Assembly (NCBI GenBank): GCA_043585095.1
Contig: CP121321.1
Span: 806,001-870,000, forward strand
Reading direction: 5' to 3'
DNA: 64,000 bases
From: JANQIO01 sp043585095
GTDB taxonomy: Bacteria > Pseudomonadota > Gammaproteobacteria > Pseudomonadales > Halieaceae
A model generated the notes under the pieces. The model had not been told where the DNA came from. It worked only from the letters and a program-made list of their open reading frames with translations, and ran no database searches. A program made the position numbers and the translations under genes. Shown here one piece after another: positions 33,952 to 43,700 of the stretch (position 1 is its first letter; each line of letters begins with the position of its first letter).

Positions 33952-33970
33952 AGCTGGAATGTGGGCAACG

Positions 33971-35296
33971 TCAGTCTTCGATCAAGGCGCGGGCAAACGC
34001 GTTACGCAGCGGCTGGGTCAGGTATTGGAGCAGCGTTCGGCTGCCGGTGTTGATGAGTACCTCCACTGGCATTCCCGGGACGAGTGCCGCATCGCCTAAC
34101 CTCAACCGCTCCTCGGCAGGGATTTCCACCCTGGCCAGATAGTAGCTGTAGCCACTGTCGCGGTCGCTTATCGCATCCGCCGACAGGCTGAACAGATGCC
34201 CCTCGATAACGGGCGTGGTCTGGCTTTTAAAGGAGGTAAAACGAATGTTGGCGGCTTGACCGTTGCTGACGCGATCAATATCGATAGGGTTGACCTGAGC
34301 CTCTATGATCAATTCTGCTGCTTTGGGCACCACCTGCAACAAACTCTCGCCGGGGCTGACGACCTCGCCAAGCGTGGTGACCGACAAGCCGACGACTTCG
34401 CCGGAGATGGGGCTGGTGATGTTAGTGCGACGCACTTGATCCTCCAGGGCCCTAATGCGCTCGTTCAAGTCATTGATCTCGGCGTTGGCGTCGCCCAGTT
34501 CGTCTACCACGGCGGCCTGAAAGTCTTTCTCAAGCTGCAGTTTCTGCAGGCGTGTTTCGCCAATCTGTATCTCCAGGCTGGCAGCCTCTGAGGCCAGCTC
34601 AGCGGATTCCCCTCGAACATCGGCGAGCCGCCGCTGTATTTCACGCAGGCGTTGTTTGTCGACAAAGCCCTCTTTCAGCAAGCCTTCCAAATCGCTGATC
34701 TCGTCAAGATAGGAATCGCCGAGCTCACGCTTGGCCTCGCTGACGTTCTCCAGCCCCCTCGCCTGGGAAGCGAGCTGCTCCACGCGTTGCTCCAGCACCG
34801 ATAATTCGCCGTTGCGAGCATCGAGTCGAGCCCGAAATAGCTGCTGCTGTGCTGCTAGCGCCTCCTGCACCCGAGGATCGTCGATTGGTACGTCAGGCCC
34901 AAGCGACGGCAGGGTGTCGGCACCAGAGCGTTCGGCTGCAAGCCGCGCCTGCCGGGCGAGAGCCAGATAGTACTGGGCCTGGGCTATCTCTAGCTGGGCG
35001 CTGGCCTGGGTGTCATCAAGTTGAATTAATACCTGCCCGGCTTCCACGCTCTCGCCATCTTTCACGAGGATCGCTTTTACAATGCCACCCTCAAGGTGCT
35101 CGATGTTCTTGCGGCTGCCTTTTACGGACACCACGCCGGGCGCCAGCGCCGCGCTTTCCAAGGGCGCCAGCGCCGCCCACAGGCCGAATACGCCAAACGT
35201 CAGTACCATTACGGTGATGCCTATGCGCCAGGGGCCGCGCCCACTGGTGTCAAAGCGGGGCAGGACAGATCCGTTGGTGCCGGCTGCAGTGTTCAT
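33971..35296 (-). CDS. Type I secretion periplasmic adaptor, HlyD/PrtE family
   Basis: A 441-residue membrane-fusion protein: short cytoplasmic N terminus, one TM (about residues 25-45, IGITVMVLTFGVFGLWAAL), a biotinyl/lipoyl half (GVVSVKGSRKNIEHLEGGIV), a long coiled-coil hairpin (about 100-290) and the second lipoyl half (VRRTNITSPISGEVVGLSV) with a C-terminal beta barrel. It links the inner-membrane ABC transporter to a TolC-type channel. The start overlaps the stop of the transporter gene by 4 bases (ATGA). No TolC-like channel gene is in the window. Confidence 0.93.
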   Translation of the reverse strand: MNTAAGTNGSVLPRFDTSGRGPWRIGITVMVLTFGVFGLWAALAPLESAALAPGVVSVKGSRKNIEHLEGGIVKAILVKDGESVEAGQVLIQLDDTQASAQLEIAQAQYYLALARQARLAAERSGADTLPSLGPDVPIDDPRVQEALAAQQQLFRARLDARNGELSVLEQRVEQLASQARGLENVSEAKRELGDSYLDEISDLEGLLKEGFVDKQRLREIQRRLADVRGESAELASEAASLEIQIGETRLQKLQLEKDFQAAVVDELGDANAEINDLNERIRALEDQVRRTNITSPISGEVVGLSVTTLGEVVSPGESLLQVVPKAAELIIEAQVNPIDIDRVSNGQAANIRFTSFKSQTTPVIEGHLFSLSADAISDRDSGYSYYLARVEIPAEERLRLGDAALVPGMPVEVLINTGSRTLLQYLTQPLRNAFARALIED

Positions 35297-37038
35297 GCTG
35301 AGGGTCCCGTCGCGGCGTCGGCATTATCGCTGCTTTGTGCGACGGCGAGCTGCTGGTATTTCTCCAACAGTTCTCTGGCATCTCCGCTGTCTACAATAGT
35401 GCCTTCACGCAGCACGAACACGCGATCCAGCACTTGCAGCAATCGCGGACGATGGGTGATAACGAAGACAGTGGCCTGCCAGCTGCGGGCGGCCTGTAAA
35501 GCCTGGCGCAGCGCCATTTCCCCGGCCTCGTCCAAATGGGCATCGGGCTCATCCAGAACAATCAACCTGGGTCGCTGGTAGAGCGCACGCGCCAGCGCAA
35601 TCCGCTGCCGCTGCCCCGCTGACAGCACGCTACCGTCAGCACCCACAGCGGTGTCATAGCCTTCGCTTAAGCGCAGAATCAAGTCGTGGACACCCGCGGC
35701 TCGCGCGGCGTCAACCACAGCATCTGCATCGACCTGACCAAAGCGGGCGATGTTTTCAGCCACGGTGCCCTCAATGAGTTCAATATCCTGTGGCAGGTAG
35801 CCTACATGCTTGCCTAGTGCCTGAGGATTCCACTGTGCAAGCTCCGCGCCATCGAGTCGCACGGCGCCGCGGCTAGCGGGCCAGATCCCAAGCATCACGC
35901 GGCCAAGAGTAGACTTGCCCGCCGCACTGGGCCCGACAATGCCGACCGTGGTGCCGGCGGCGACGCGAAAGGAGATATCGCGCAGTGCGGGCACCCGCGC
36001 AGCCGGTGGCATGACGCTGACATTCTCCATAATCAACTCACCTGTGGGCGCAGGGAGCGATAGGCGCTCGGGCTCCGTGGGCTCGCTGCCGAGTACCTCG
36101 TTCAAACGGCGATAGCTACCGCGTGCTAACTGGTACTGTCGCCAACTGCCAACCAGCTGGTCTACCGGTGCCAGAGCGCGGCCCATCAAAATACTGCCGG
36201 CAATCATCATGCCGGGTGAGATACTGCCGTTGATCGCTAGTAAGGCGCCTAGCCCCAACGCCAGTGATTGCAGCAGGATACGCAGGGTTTTACTCAGGGC
36301 GCTAAAGCGGCCGTTAACCTGTCCCGCATGGCCCTGAAACGCAGCACCAATTTGCTGGTGCTGCTGCCAGCGGCGCTCCAAATCGGGAAGCATGCCCATG
36401 GCGGTGACGACGTCGACGTTACGCAGGTTCTGCTCGCAAAAGTGCTGCCCCATGCGGGCCTCGACGTTGGCGCGTTGGTTGGCTTGCAGGGACGCTCGGT
36501 GATTCATCCAGCTCAGCGCCAGCAAGCCAGCGGCACTTAACAGGCCCAAGGCGCCGAAGCTCCAATGGAATAAGCCCATTACAACGAGATAGATTGGCAC
36601 CCAGGGCACGTCGAAAAACGCCGCGGCGCTGCCGTTAGCGAGGTAGCTGCGCAGATTGTCTACGTCCTGAACAGGCATGCTACTGATGCCCTTGCGACCG
36701 CCGCGCAGCAGAGCGCGGCGAAAGGTCGCCTTAAACGCCGCCGGGCTTAGCAACTCGGCGAGTTTTCCGGCGGCCTGCAAGAAAAGCTGGCCCCGCACCC
36801 ATTCCAGTAAGCCCATAGATGCGAGCAGGAACACGAGAATTAGCGTCAGCATGAACAGCGTGGACTCAGAGCCGCTGGATACGGCACGGTCAAAGACCTG
36901 CAGCATATAGATTGCCGGTGCCAACATGAGCACGTTGATGCAGAAGCTAAACAGCCCGACACCAACCAGGTGTGACCTTAGTGGCGCCAGCAATTCCCCT
37001 AAAAAGGACTTGCCGGCGGCTGTCTGTTTTCGCTTCAT
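35293..37038 (-). CDS. Type I secretion ABC transporter, PrtD/HasD-like
   Basis: A 581-residue half transporter with an N-terminal six-TM domain (about 20-310) and an ATPase domain (about 330-560): Walker A VGPSAAGKST, Q-loop GYLPQDIELIEG, signature LSAGQRQRIALARAL and Walker B LIVLDEPDAHLD. It lacks the C39-peptidase domain of HlyB, so it belongs to the PrtD/HasD/RTX-protease-type group. It forms a transenvelope export machine with the HlyD-like adaptor downstream. A substrate gene (usually RTX repeats or a C-terminal secretion signal) is not adjacent, so what is exported is unknown. Downstream of an AsmA-like gene on the same strand (40-bp gap). Confidence 0.94.
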   Translation of the reverse strand: MKRKQTAAGKSFLGELLAPLRSHLVGVGLFSFCINVLMLAPAIYMLQVFDRAVSSGSESTLFMLTLILVFLLASMGLLEWVRGQLFLQAAGKLAELLSPAAFKATFRRALLRGGRKGISSMPVQDVDNLRSYLANGSAAAFFDVPWVPIYLVVMGLFHWSFGALGLLSAAGLLALSWMNHRASLQANQRANVEARMGQHFCEQNLRNVDVVTAMGMLPDLERRWQQHQQIGAAFQGHAGQVNGRFSALSKTLRILLQSLALGLGALLAINGSISPGMMIAGSILMGRALAPVDQLVGSWRQYQLARGSYRRLNEVLGSEPTEPERLSLPAPTGELIMENVSVMPPAARVPALRDISFRVAAGTTVGIVGPSAAGKSTLGRVMLGIWPASRGAVRLDGAELAQWNPQALGKHVGYLPQDIELIEGTVAENIARFGQVDADAVVDAARAAGVHDLILRLSEGYDTAVGADGSVLSAGQRQRIALARALYQRPRLIVLDEPDAHLDEAGEMALRQALQAARSWQATVFVITHRPRLLQVLDRVFVLREGTIVDSGDARELLEKYQQLAVAQSSDNADAATGPSA

Positions 37039-37078
37039 TGCGCTTTCTGTGTAATCGCTGTGTGTAGTGATTGCGCTG

Positions 37079-37858
37079 TTAGTTGTTAAACAGTCCTTTT
37101 AGTCCTTCCAGTTTTTCACGGTTTTCGGAGCCAATTTTTTCATCCAGCTTTTTGTTCAGCTCTTTTTCCGCCGCCTCTTTGGCTTTGTCTTTGACTAAAT
37201 CTTCCAGATAGTCGGACACCGCTTTCTGAGTCTGTTTGATGACGGCGCGAAGCATTTCACTGGCGAGTTCCTCCGGTGGCAGTCCCGTTTTCGAGTCACC
37301 GATGTTGTTCAGCTTGATAGCCGGCAGTTTCAGGGATTTACTGCCGTACTGCTCCGTATCGACCGTTGCGCTGCTGTTGATGAAGGCTAACTGTTCTAGC
37401 ATCAGGCGAACATCTACCGCTTCGCCGCTGGCCTCAGGCTCCGCTGGAGCGTCAGCGGGCTTCATGCCATCTAACAGTGCTTGCAAATTGGTGCTCATGC
37501 CGCGTTGTTCAGCAGTCAATGTAGCGCCATCCACGGTGACTTCTTCGATAACGATGACCGGTCCGGTCAAAGAGGCCGGTGCAACCTGCACTGCTATCTT
37601 CTCCATCGCGAAGGCAGATGCAGAACTAAAGCCTTCCGGGTTGCCAATACGTAGCCCGTGGATCTCGCCGCGACCGTCCGTGAGGGTGAATTTCACGTCG
37701 CGCACGGTCACCGAGGTCTGCGTTACTTCGGTGCCGACATCCTCGATAACGGTTTTGATGATGGCATCCAGATTCTGTAGAACAACCACCAGCGCAATGG
37801 CGACGATGGCAATCACTGCCACTAATAGTCCAAGTACCACTTTTACCGATTTACCCAT
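37079..37858 (-). CDS. AsmA-like membrane-anchored protein
   Basis: A 259-residue protein: short N terminus, one TM (about 5-28, VVLGLLVAVIAIVAIALVVV), then an AsmA/DUF748-like segment (VTQTSVTVRDVKFTLTDGRGEI, GLRIGNPEGFSSASAFAMEKI, VQVAPASLTGPVIVIEEV), and a long Lys/Glu-rich helical tail from about 190. AsmA-type proteins form lipid-channel grooves in the periplasm but are usually longer; this is a short variant of unproven function. It lies 40 bp upstream of the type I secretion genes and is likely co-transcribed; a link to outer-membrane assembly is a guess. Confidence 0.75.
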   Translation of the reverse strand: MGKSVKVVLGLLVAVIAIVAIALVVVLQNLDAIIKTVIEDVGTEVTQTSVTVRDVKFTLTDGRGEIHGLRIGNPEGFSSASAFAMEKIAVQVAPASLTGPVIVIEEVTVDGATLTAEQRGMSTNLQALLDGMKPADAPAEPEASGEAVDVRLMLEQLAFINSSATVDTEQYGSKSLKLPAIKLNNIGDSKTGLPPEELASEMLRAVIKQTQKAVSDYLEDLVKDKAKEAAEKELNKKLDEKIGSENREKLEGLKGLFNN

Positions 37859-37956
37859 GATCCCGTACCCGCTTTATGAGCTAATAAAGTGCCTACTATA
37901 GAACATCCGCAGCGCGCTGGGCATAATGATGGGCTGCGCAATGCGACCGGAACGCC

Positions 37957-39567
37957 ATGTATCACCGTTACTTCGGCCTGAAGGAAGAACCCTTTTCCAT
38001 CGCCGTCAATCCCAGGTACTTGTTTATGAGCGCCAGGCACCGCGATGCCCTGGCGCATCTGCTCTATGGCGTGGGCGCGGGCGGTGGGTTTATCTTGCTC
38101 ACAGGAGAAGTGGGTACTGGCAAAACCACAATAAATCGCTGCTTGTTGGAACAACTTCCTGATAGCACCGACATCGCAATCATTTTGAATCCGGCGCTCA
38201 ACGCAGAGGAATTGCTGGCCAGCGTTTGCGACGAGTTTGGTATTCCCTATGAGCCAGCGACCGCGACTCTGAAAACGCTGACCGACCAGTTGCACCGTTT
38301 TCTTCTTGAGAATCATGAGCGCGGGCGCAACACAGTGCTGTTGATTGATGAAGCACAGCACCTGCAGTTTGATGTGCTGGAGCAGATCAGGCTGCTGACC
38401 AACCTGGAAACCAATACGCAGAAGCTGCTGCAAATCATACTGGTAGGCCAGCCAGAGCTGGCCGCGATGTTGTCGCGTCCAGAGCTTCGTCAGCTCAGCC
38501 AGCGCATTACCGCTCGGTATGAGCTAACGCCGCTGAACCTGGAGGAAACTGACGCCTATATAAGGCATCGACTGCAGGTGGCCGGCTTGCCCGCCAATCA
38601 GGAGTTGTTTCCGCCACGGGTTGTGAAGGCTGTTTTTCGTAGCACCGGTGGCATCCCCCGATTAATCAACGTGCTTTGCGACCGCTTACTGCTGGGAACC
38701 TTTGGGCAGAACCAACCCAAGGTGAGCGAAAGCATGCTCAACCAGGCCATTCGCGAAGTAATGGGTGAGCTACCGGGGACATCAAAATCATCGCTACGGA
38801 TGCCTTTAATCGTCGCGGGTCTGACGCTATTAGTGGTGTTTTGTATAGCGCTTTACATGGGCTTGTTCACGCCTTCCAAGGCGCCGTTACCCAGCGTTGC
38901 CGCGCCAGAAGTCGACGCCGTTGACACGCTGGCAACCCCTGCGCTGATACCTGAGCGCGATGTGGCACTCGCCGTGCTGGCAGGCTACCTGGGCGCTGCG
39001 GCTCCGGTTGATGGCGAAATCTGCTCCAGCTTAGCGACCTCTCGCTGGCGCTGCGAAGCGCTGGGCGCGTCAAGTTGGCAAGACCTGTTGAGCTATGATC
39101 GCCCGGCGGTGCTTACGCTGGTAACGCCTGATCGTTTTCTGACCCACGCGGTACTGACCGCGGTGCAGGAAGGGCAAGCGACCCTACTGACGCAGACGGG
39201 CGAAAGCCGCGTGGCATTGGCAAAGCTAGGCAGGCTTTGGCGCGGTGACTTTGAGCTGATCTGGCAGCCGCCGGCGGAGTATCGAGGGCCAGTTGCCAGT
39301 GGCGATCGCAGCGCTATGGTCAACTGGTTAGCAAATGTATTTGCCGATTTGGATAATCAACAAACGCCTTTGGCTAGCGAGGTTTATAACTCAGCCCTGG
39401 AACAGCGCGTGCGGCTGTTTCAGCAAAACGCGGGCCTGGAAGTCGATGGCATCGTCGGGCTAAAAACACTGCTGCGGCTTGAGGCCGCGCGCAGCGGGGC
39501 CGCGTCCCTGCAAGCCGACACCGAGTTGCAGCGGTCTCCCGGCGGCAACATCAAGGACCGGTACTGA
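37957..39567 (+). CDS. ExeA-like AAA ATPase with peptidoglycan-binding domain
   Basis: A 536-residue ATPase of the ExeA/GspA type. The N-terminal cytoplasmic AAA part opens MYHRYFGLKEEPFSIAVNP and has Walker A TGEVGTGKTT and Walker B NTVLLIDEAQHL; a single TM is at about 288-308 (LIVAGLTLLVVFCIALYMG); the C-terminal periplasmic peptidoglycan-binding domain includes VRLFQQNAGLEVDGIVGLKT. ExeA with ExeB helps insert the type II secretin through the cell wall. The stop overlaps the gspB start by 1 base. The rest of a T2SS operon is not in the window. Confidence 0.93.
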   Translation: MYHRYFGLKEEPFSIAVNPRYLFMSARHRDALAHLLYGVGAGGGFILLTGEVGTGKTTINRCLLEQLPDSTDIAIILNPALNAEELLASVCDEFGIPYEPATATLKTLTDQLHRFLLENHERGRNTVLLIDEAQHLQFDVLEQIRLLTNLETNTQKLLQIILVGQPELAAMLSRPELRQLSQRITARYELTPLNLEETDAYIRHRLQVAGLPANQELFPPRVVKAVFRSTGGIPRLINVLCDRLLLGTFGQNQPKVSESMLNQAIREVMGELPGTSKSSLRMPLIVAGLTLLVVFCIALYMGLFTPSKAPLPSVAAPEVDAVDTLATPALIPERDVALAVLAGYLGAAAPVDGEICSSLATSRWRCEALGASSWQDLLSYDRPAVLTLVTPDRFLTHAVLTAVQEGQATLLTQTGESRVALAKLGRLWRGDFELIWQPPAEYRGPVASGDRSAMVNWLANVFADLDNQQTPLASEVYNSALEQRVRLFQQNAGLEVDGIVGLKTLLRLEAARSGAASLQADTELQRSPGGNIKDRY

Positions 39568-40517
39568 TGTCGTTTATCCTGGATGCACTCAACCGATCTC
39601 GATCCCAGCAAACACCGGGTGCTGAAGCGCCAGATCTCAGCGTAATACACGGCGGGGCAACGGATCGTGCACGGGATGGCCGCGCAATACTATGGGTGGC
39701 ACTGATTGTTGCCTGCGCGCTATTAGTCCTGGCGGCTTACCTGCTGTGGACGTCACGCGTAGCCCCTGGCCAGAATCCGGCGCCTGGGGTAAAGCCCGTA
39801 GAGACGGCCGAGCAACGGCTCACGGCTATCAATGATTCAACAGCCAATGGTGCGACAGCGCGCGGTACCCGTGTCCGCAGCGAGGAACTAAACACTGACC
39901 AGGCAGCTCGCATTGCGGCGCTTTACCAAAACAACGGGTCAACCGCCGCGAACAACAAAGGTCAAATGGTTTCTATTAAACGGGCACCTGAGCCGGCCGC
40001 GCCTGAGCCGGCCGCGCCTGAGCCGGCCGCACCTAAGCCGGCCGCGCCTGAGCCGGCCGCGCCTGAGCCGGCCGCGCCTGAGCCGGCCGCACCTAAGCCG
40101 GCCGCACCGCCCGCTGCTGATACGGTGACTCCTACACAAGCCGCAGGCTCCTCCCTGGCTGTTGAAGACACGACGCCCACAGAGGTATTGGACATAGAGG
40201 CACTTGCGCGAATGGCAGAGGCAGAGCTCGCGAAACCGCGCTACGCAGAGGATCGCTTTGCTGACAGTGATGTCCCTTTGCTGGCTTCGCTGCGACAGTC
40301 CGTAAAAGATCAGATCCCCAGCATTTTTTACAACGAGCATGCCTGGGCGAGCAATCCACAAGAGCGCAGCGTGGTGCTGAATAAGAAGCGCCTTGTGGAA
40401 GGTCAACGGGTCAAGCCGGGACTGACGCTGGTCGAAATTCTCGAGGGCGGCATTGTGCTGGACTATCAAGGCACAGAGTTTCGGCTGCGCTCGCTCAATA
40501 GCTGGGTCAATTTGTAG
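39567..40517 (+). CDS. GspB/ExeB-like protein
   Basis: A 316-residue inner-membrane partner of ExeA. It starts SFILDALNRSRSQQ, the typical GspB/ExeB cytoplasmic motif, then a TM (about 43-63, LWVALIVACALLVLAAYLLW), a Pro/Ala-rich periplasmic linker with eight PEPAA/PKPAA repeats, and a C-terminal domain (LASLRQSVKDQIPSIFYNEH then ASNPQERSVVLN and ILEGGIVLDYQGTEFRLRSL) that is the conserved secretin-assembly part. Together with ExeA it opens peptidoglycan for secretin assembly. The linker repeats have a 60-bp higher-order period. Confidence 0.92.
   Translation: MSFILDALNRSRSQQTPGAEAPDLSVIHGGATDRARDGRAILWVALIVACALLVLAAYLLWTSRVAPGQNPAPGVKPVETAEQRLTAINDSTANGATARGTRVRSEELNTDQAARIAALYQNNGSTAANNKGQMVSIKRAPEPAAPEPAAPEPAAPKPAAPEPAAPEPAAPEPAAPKPAAPPAADTVTPTQAAGSSLAVEDTTPTEVLDIEALARMAEAELAKPRYAEDRFADSDVPLLASLRQSVKDQIPSIFYNEHAWASNPQERSVVLNKKRLVEGQRVKPGLTLVEILEGGIVLDYQGTEFRLRSLNSWVNL
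39987..40106. repeat. Eight 15-bp tandem repeats coding PEPAA/PKPAA
   Basis: Head-to-tail units of CCTGAGCCGGCCGCG; every fourth unit is CCTAAGCCGGCCGCA, so a 60-bp super-unit (EEEK) is duplicated exactly. Identical bases between units point to recent expansion. The repeats stay in frame and set the length of the periplasmic linker of the GspB-like protein. Confidence 0.92.
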
Positions 40518-40664
40518 AGCAATCCATGGCTGCAACTTTTACATGGAAATCCACCTGTGACGGAAACGGCGGTCGCTACCCAGTGATGGTCAGGGATGTT
40601 AAGGTTTTGGTTTTGACAGGGGCCGCGCGTGGTCTCTGCAGCAGAATTTTGGTGGAGGCGTAGT

Positions 40665-41012
40665 ATGAAGCGAGCAGTGACGCTGGCGCAGGGTGTGTTG
40701 ATATCTTTTTTCTTTCTGCAGGCGGCCCATGCTGACTGCGTCATGCCCGAGCAGCCCGAGTTGCCGGATGGCGCGGTCGTCGATTTGGCTGCGATGGTTT
40801 CGGCCCAACAATCTGTCAAAGCCTACCTGACGGATGCCGAGGGTTTTCTGGACTGCTTGCTGGAGCAGGAAGCTGCAGCCGCTGACCTTGAAGCCACACC
40901 CGAGGCGCAGGCGGCTATCACCGAGGCATACGACGCCGCTGTGGTTGCCATGAAAACGCTGGGTGACGCCTTCAATGAAGAAATCCGCAAGTACAAATCG
41001 CGCTCGAACTAG
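40665..41012 (+). CDS. Uncharacterised small periplasmic protein
   Basis: A 115-residue protein with signal peptide (MKRAVTLAQGVLISFFFLQAAHA, cut before DCVMPEQPELP) and a mature part that is mostly helical and acidic, with two Cys (at the mature N terminus and FLDCLLEQEAAA) able to form a disulphide. The ribosome site GGTGGAGG lies 7 bases before ATG 40665. It sits after gspB on the same strand with a 147-bp gap. No family recognised. Confidence 0.7.
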   Translation: MKRAVTLAQGVLISFFFLQAAHADCVMPEQPELPDGAVVDLAAMVSAQQSVKAYLTDAEGFLDCLLEQEAAAADLEATPEAQAAITEAYDAAVVAMKTLGDAFNEEIRKYKSRSN

Positions 41013-41177
41013 TCGCCGGGCAATCCAGAGCACCTTTCTGAATTCTGAAGCGCGGTATCCTTTGCGTTGGCTCTCAGGCGGCGCATCCTAAAGAGGTCGC
41101 GTTCTGAATCGCATTTCGCAATTCATCCTCCGTCTGAGCCAGCCCGTTAAAGAGTGCGTGATATCGCAAGACTGCCG

Positions 41178-43700
41178 TCAGAAGTTATAGCGCAGTCTCC
41201 CGCCGTACACCTCACCTTCGTCGATCATAGACGCATGAGAACCGACCAGAACCGGAACATCAAACTGATAGATCAGTGCCTGCTCGTTGAAAATATTGCG
41301 GCCGTAGAGCATCGCCTCCCAGGTATTGTTCGCGCTGCGAATACCGAAGCGAAGGTTCGCTTTGGTAAAGTCCGGGGCGCGATCAAGCGGGTCCAGATCG
41401 CCCTGGGTATCAAACTCATCCGAGTAATTCACTTCACCGCCTGCGAAAAACTCCATGCCGTTGCTCAGCACTCGCGAGTAGTCGAAATAGGCGGATGCTG
41501 TGTATTCCGGTGCGTAGGTGGTGGTCTCGCCGGAGAGGTCGTTGCTGGTGGTTCCCAGCGCTGACCCACACAGGGGGTCGATGTCCAGCTGAATCGCTGT
41601 GCAAGGTGCCGTGGCGTAGTCTTTATACTCAGCATCCAGCCAAGCGCCGTTCAGGCCCAGCCGCAGCCCCTGGGTTGCCTGCCAGGTCATATCGAATTCG
41701 ACCCCCTGTATCTCCGCCTGTGCGGCATTGGTCACAGCAAAGCTTATGCCCTGGAAGATGGAGGTCTGTAGGTCGTCGTACTCGGTGTAGAAGGCCGCCC
41801 AGTTGAAGGTCATAGATCCATCAAACAAGCGATGTTTACCGCCAATTTCAAATGCGGTTACATTTTCGTCGTCAAACTCAAACTCAGCATTGGGTTCGGT
41901 AATGTCATAACAGTCTTCTGGCCGCTGACCCGGTGCACAGGTCCAGGTGGCCTGATCAACACTCCCGGGATTACCGTCGTCGGCTGCGGTGAAACCTCCC
42001 GACTTGAATCCTTCAGAGTAAGAGACGTACAGCATACTGTTGTCGCTGACGTCCCACTGCAGATTTGCGGAGGGCAGCAGGGCATCGGTATCGCGATCTT
42101 CGTCGTAGTCGTACAGGTACGTATTGAAGCTTGTGGCTTGCAGGTTATACATAAAGAAGTTGTCAGAGCGTTGATCGACGCCGGTGAGGTCGTCAGACAA
42201 GAACTGCGAGCTTTCCACTTCTTTGGTTTCTTCTGCGTAGCGCAGGCCCAGCGTCAGGCGGAGGTCATCGCGAAGGTTGAATGTGCCCTGGCCGAAGATC
42301 GCAAAATTCTCAGTGTCCTGTTTGAAGGTTCTGTTGCGCGCCAGCGCATTCGCCGTGTACTGACCGCCGGTAAGGGCAGTAAACAGGCTATTTACGCCCA
42401 GGGCTTGTTGCACCAGGCCGCCCATATTGGTGTCGATGGTAACCCTGCGGTCAAAGTCCAGCGTGTTTTGTTCGTAGTAGGCGCCGGCGATAAATTCGAA
42501 GAAGCCGCCCGTAGGTGAGGCGATGCGTATCTCCTGGCTCCACTGATCAAAATTTTGATCGTCGTCGCGCGCAATAAATTGAAGCGGCAGCCAGTCGCAG
42601 TCACAGCCATCCAGATAGCTATACGCAGAATATCCAGTGGTTGCCGTGATCGTGTAGTCGCCGGCGTAATAGTTAATGGTTAGCGCCGCATTGTCGGTGT
42701 CCTGGTCGCTGGACTCCGGGTTCTGGCCTACCGCTGCGGCGCTGCCGCCGTTGGGCCCAAAGTTATTATCTTTTGATATGGTGAACTCTTCGTCGGAGAG
42801 GGCTGCGAAGTTGGGATAAAACGAATCCGTTATCGAGTAGGCGATTTGCGCGAATGCATCGCGGTTAGGGTAGAGCGCATCGCGCGTTTCCGGGTCGGCG
42901 TAAAACGTAACGCCAGAGGCCACTCCAGAGCGGTCCAGATTGGACTGCCCCCATTTAAAGTTAAAATCCAGATTCTCAGTGGGTGACCAGACCGCCGTCA
43001 GCCGGTAATTCCACTCTTCTATCTCGGGCTCGTCGCTGTCAAAAAATTGATTGTCCACATAACCGCCAGTTTCCCGATAGCGGCCGGCTAGCCGCAGCGC
43101 AAAGTCCTCAGTGACCGCTCCGGAAATCATCCCGTCGGCGATGTAGCCGTCGTTGGTTTCGGCGGACAGCTCCAGCCGGCCGTTAAGTTCCTCGTCGAGA
43201 TCGGGTGAGGCGGTGATAACACTAATCGCCCCGGCCACTGTGTTGCGGCCAAACAGCGTGCTCTGGGGGCCGCGCAACACTTCAACGCGCTCGATATCCA
43301 TGAAGGGCGCGCGGTACTGTCTGCCGCGACCCATATAGATACCGTCAATGTACATGCCGACAGATTGCTCGAAGGCTTGATTATTGCTGGACCCCATCCC
43401 TCGCATGTAGATGTTGGTGCTCACCGGCGCATCGGAAATAAACAGATTCGGTATGAAGTCGGCCAGGGCCGCCATATTGGGAATGCCGGCGTCCTGAATT
43501 TTGTCTCCCTGCATAGCCGAAACCGATATCGGCACGTCTTGCAGGCTCTCGGCGCGCTTTTGCGCCGTCACGATGACTTCTTCCAGCATGACCTGCGACT
43601 GAACGAACGGGCTGCCAACCCCCAGCGCGAGCGCGGTAAGCACGGAGACGGGGTTAAGAGCAGCGGAAATAGAAGGGTGTGTCCTGAATGCATCAGACAT
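41178..43700 (-). CDS. TonB-dependent receptor, large catabolic type
   Basis: An 840-residue outer-membrane receptor. Signal/short N terminus, then EEVIVTAQKRAESLQDVPIS, the TonB-box-adjacent motif of the large proteobacterial TBDR group, plug motifs YMRGMGSSNNQAFEQSVGMY and VEVLRGPQSTLFGRNTVAGA, and a C-terminal barrel ending in the aromatic residue RLRYNF. Members of this type take up steroids, aromatic compounds or glycans rather than siderophores; its neighbour is an SDR gene, consistent with a catabolic role, but the substrate is unknown. Upstream is a hairpin at 43758-43779. Confidence 0.93.
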   Translation of the reverse strand: MSDAFRTHPSISAALNPVSVLTALALGVGSPFVQSQVMLEEVIVTAQKRAESLQDVPISVSAMQGDKIQDAGIPNMAALADFIPNLFISDAPVSTNIYMRGMGSSNNQAFEQSVGMYIDGIYMGRGRQYRAPFMDIERVEVLRGPQSTLFGRNTVAGAISVITASPDLDEELNGRLELSAETNDGYIADGMISGAVTEDFALRLAGRYRETGGYVDNQFFDSDEPEIEEWNYRLTAVWSPTENLDFNFKWGQSNLDRSGVASGVTFYADPETRDALYPNRDAFAQIAYSITDSFYPNFAALSDEEFTISKDNNFGPNGGSAAAVGQNPESSDQDTDNAALTINYYAGDYTITATTGYSAYSYLDGCDCDWLPLQFIARDDDQNFDQWSQEIRIASPTGGFFEFIAGAYYEQNTLDFDRRVTIDTNMGGLVQQALGVNSLFTALTGGQYTANALARNRTFKQDTENFAIFGQGTFNLRDDLRLTLGLRYAEETKEVESSQFLSDDLTGVDQRSDNFFMYNLQATSFNTYLYDYDEDRDTDALLPSANLQWDVSDNSMLYVSYSEGFKSGGFTAADDGNPGSVDQATWTCAPGQRPEDCYDITEPNAEFEFDDENVTAFEIGGKHRLFDGSMTFNWAAFYTEYDDLQTSIFQGISFAVTNAAQAEIQGVEFDMTWQATQGLRLGLNGAWLDAEYKDYATAPCTAIQLDIDPLCGSALGTTSNDLSGETTTYAPEYTASAYFDYSRVLSNGMEFFAGGEVNYSDEFDTQGDLDPLDRAPDFTKANLRFGIRSANNTWEAMLYGRNIFNEQALIYQFDVPVLVGSHASMIDEGEVYGGRLRYNF

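Noticed and set aside
37843..38433. Minus-strand frame opposite the ExeA-like gene start
   Set aside because: The plus strand encodes a clear AAA ATPase with all motifs; the minus frame is its shadow.
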